Assembly (NCBI GenBank): GCA_002794775.1
Contig: NBAY01000137.1
Span: forward strand, 1 to 60,897
Length of the DNA: 60,897 nucleotides
Reading direction: 5' to 3'
Source of the DNA: Porodaedalea pini
Lineage: Eukaryota > Basidiomycota > Agaricomycetes > Hymenochaetales > Hymenochaetaceae
The notes beneath the pieces are model-generated. The model was not told the DNA's origin, ran no database searches, and saw only the letters and a program-made list of their open reading frames with translations. Shown piece by piece: positions 60,322 through 60,897 of the stretch; position 1 is the first letter of the stretch; each line of letters opens with the position of its first letter. Made by a program: the position numbers and the translations under genes.

Positions 60322-60897
60322 CCCATCCAGGCTCGTCCCCAGTGTACGTCATCGCTGTCGACTCGCCTTCACTCGATCTAGAGGAGCACTCCCTCGATGG
60401 AATTGACGTGTAAACCCCCTGAACGACAACCCTCAACCCTGCCCGGGCATTTCCGAACGTTCGTGTATTAAGTAATCGACTATTCCACCCTGGCCCTCCG
60501 TCTTTCTCTTTGGTGGAGGAACCATCTGACCTGGACGTGGGTAACACACCGTGTGCAGTCGTGTCATCATCAATTGTAATCTCGGTCGCCTCCTTCCGTT
60601 TGGTCATCAAATTCGCCGACGAACCTGTCCTTCGCCAGCATAACGTTCATCCAGACAACCAGCCCCTCCCCGTTCCCCCTCCGGTCTAGTCAACATAGAT
60701 CTTACCGAGGAACAGCAGCGGGCTCTCCCTCATTCGTCGCACTACGACACCGAACGACAGTTGTACGTAGCGACGACAGAAACCACGTCACCCATAACCT
60801 CTGGTGGAGTGACATTAGACACGCCTGGTACTCAACTGACCCATCAGGTGAGAGAACTCGGTGGGCGCCTCGAACCCCTCGCGCCCCATCGTCCCCT

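Larger units (their letters stand above)
59869..60897 (+). mobile_element. Chromovirus copy 3, 5' end, inserted in copy 2
   Basis: LTR (59869-60309), PBS, and untranslated leader in plus orientation; the window ends before gag. It splits the gag of the oppositely oriented copy 2, so it is younger. It is the least decayed copy by its intact CpG sites. Confidence 0.85.

Overview
The window looks like nuclear DNA from a basidiomycete fungus, most likely an Agaricomycete. Genes are interrupted every 50-200 bases by short (about 40-65 nt) spliceosomal introns. There are several copies of fungus-specific seven-helix membrane proteins (DUF6534-type and a related unnamed family). The retroelements are Ty3/Gypsy, including chromodomain chromoviruses. 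I rebuilt exon structures by hand from splice signals plus conserved protein motifs, so coding spans are exact mainly at start, stop and the junctions I name.

Layout. 1-3594: 5' part of a decayed Ty3/Gypsy element on the minus strand; its LTR cuts into the 3' end of a seven-helix gene (3595-4712). 7999-12528: a very intron-rich M1 zinc aminopeptidase with an unusual basic tail, with a TA-flanked MITE (12859-13453) upstream. 16068-17158: ERG25 C-4 methylsterol oxidase. 17942-19215: alpha/beta-hydrolase-3 esterase. 19685-21224: a second gene of the unnamed seven-helix family. 22036-25108: a dynamin-family GTPase with one in-frame nonsense codon. 25960-30220: a mobile-DNA island with an 857-bp near-perfect palindrome, then a second MITE copy that was hit by a non-autonomous hAT element (8-bp duplication) and by a TA-flanked MITE. 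32114-33801 and 34696-36666: two tandem DUF6534 genes. 39591-41194: an alpha/beta hydrolase. 42199-44784: an MFS exporter. 45457-46795: a third DUF6534 gene. From 47480 to the end: a Tc1-like transposase relic and three copies (48508-53154, 55512-59868, 59869-end) of one self-priming chromovirus family, the third inserted in the second.

Housekeeping genes (aminopeptidase, ERG25, dynamin) are separated by membrane-protein, hydrolase and exporter genes. I see no co-regulated cluster, although the MFS exporter, alpha/beta hydrolase and DUF6534 genes lie together. The most notable signals are the giant hairpin, a set of six (possibly seven) GC-AG introns, micro-exons of 4-11 nt, and retroelement decay made almost wholly of C:G to T:A changes.
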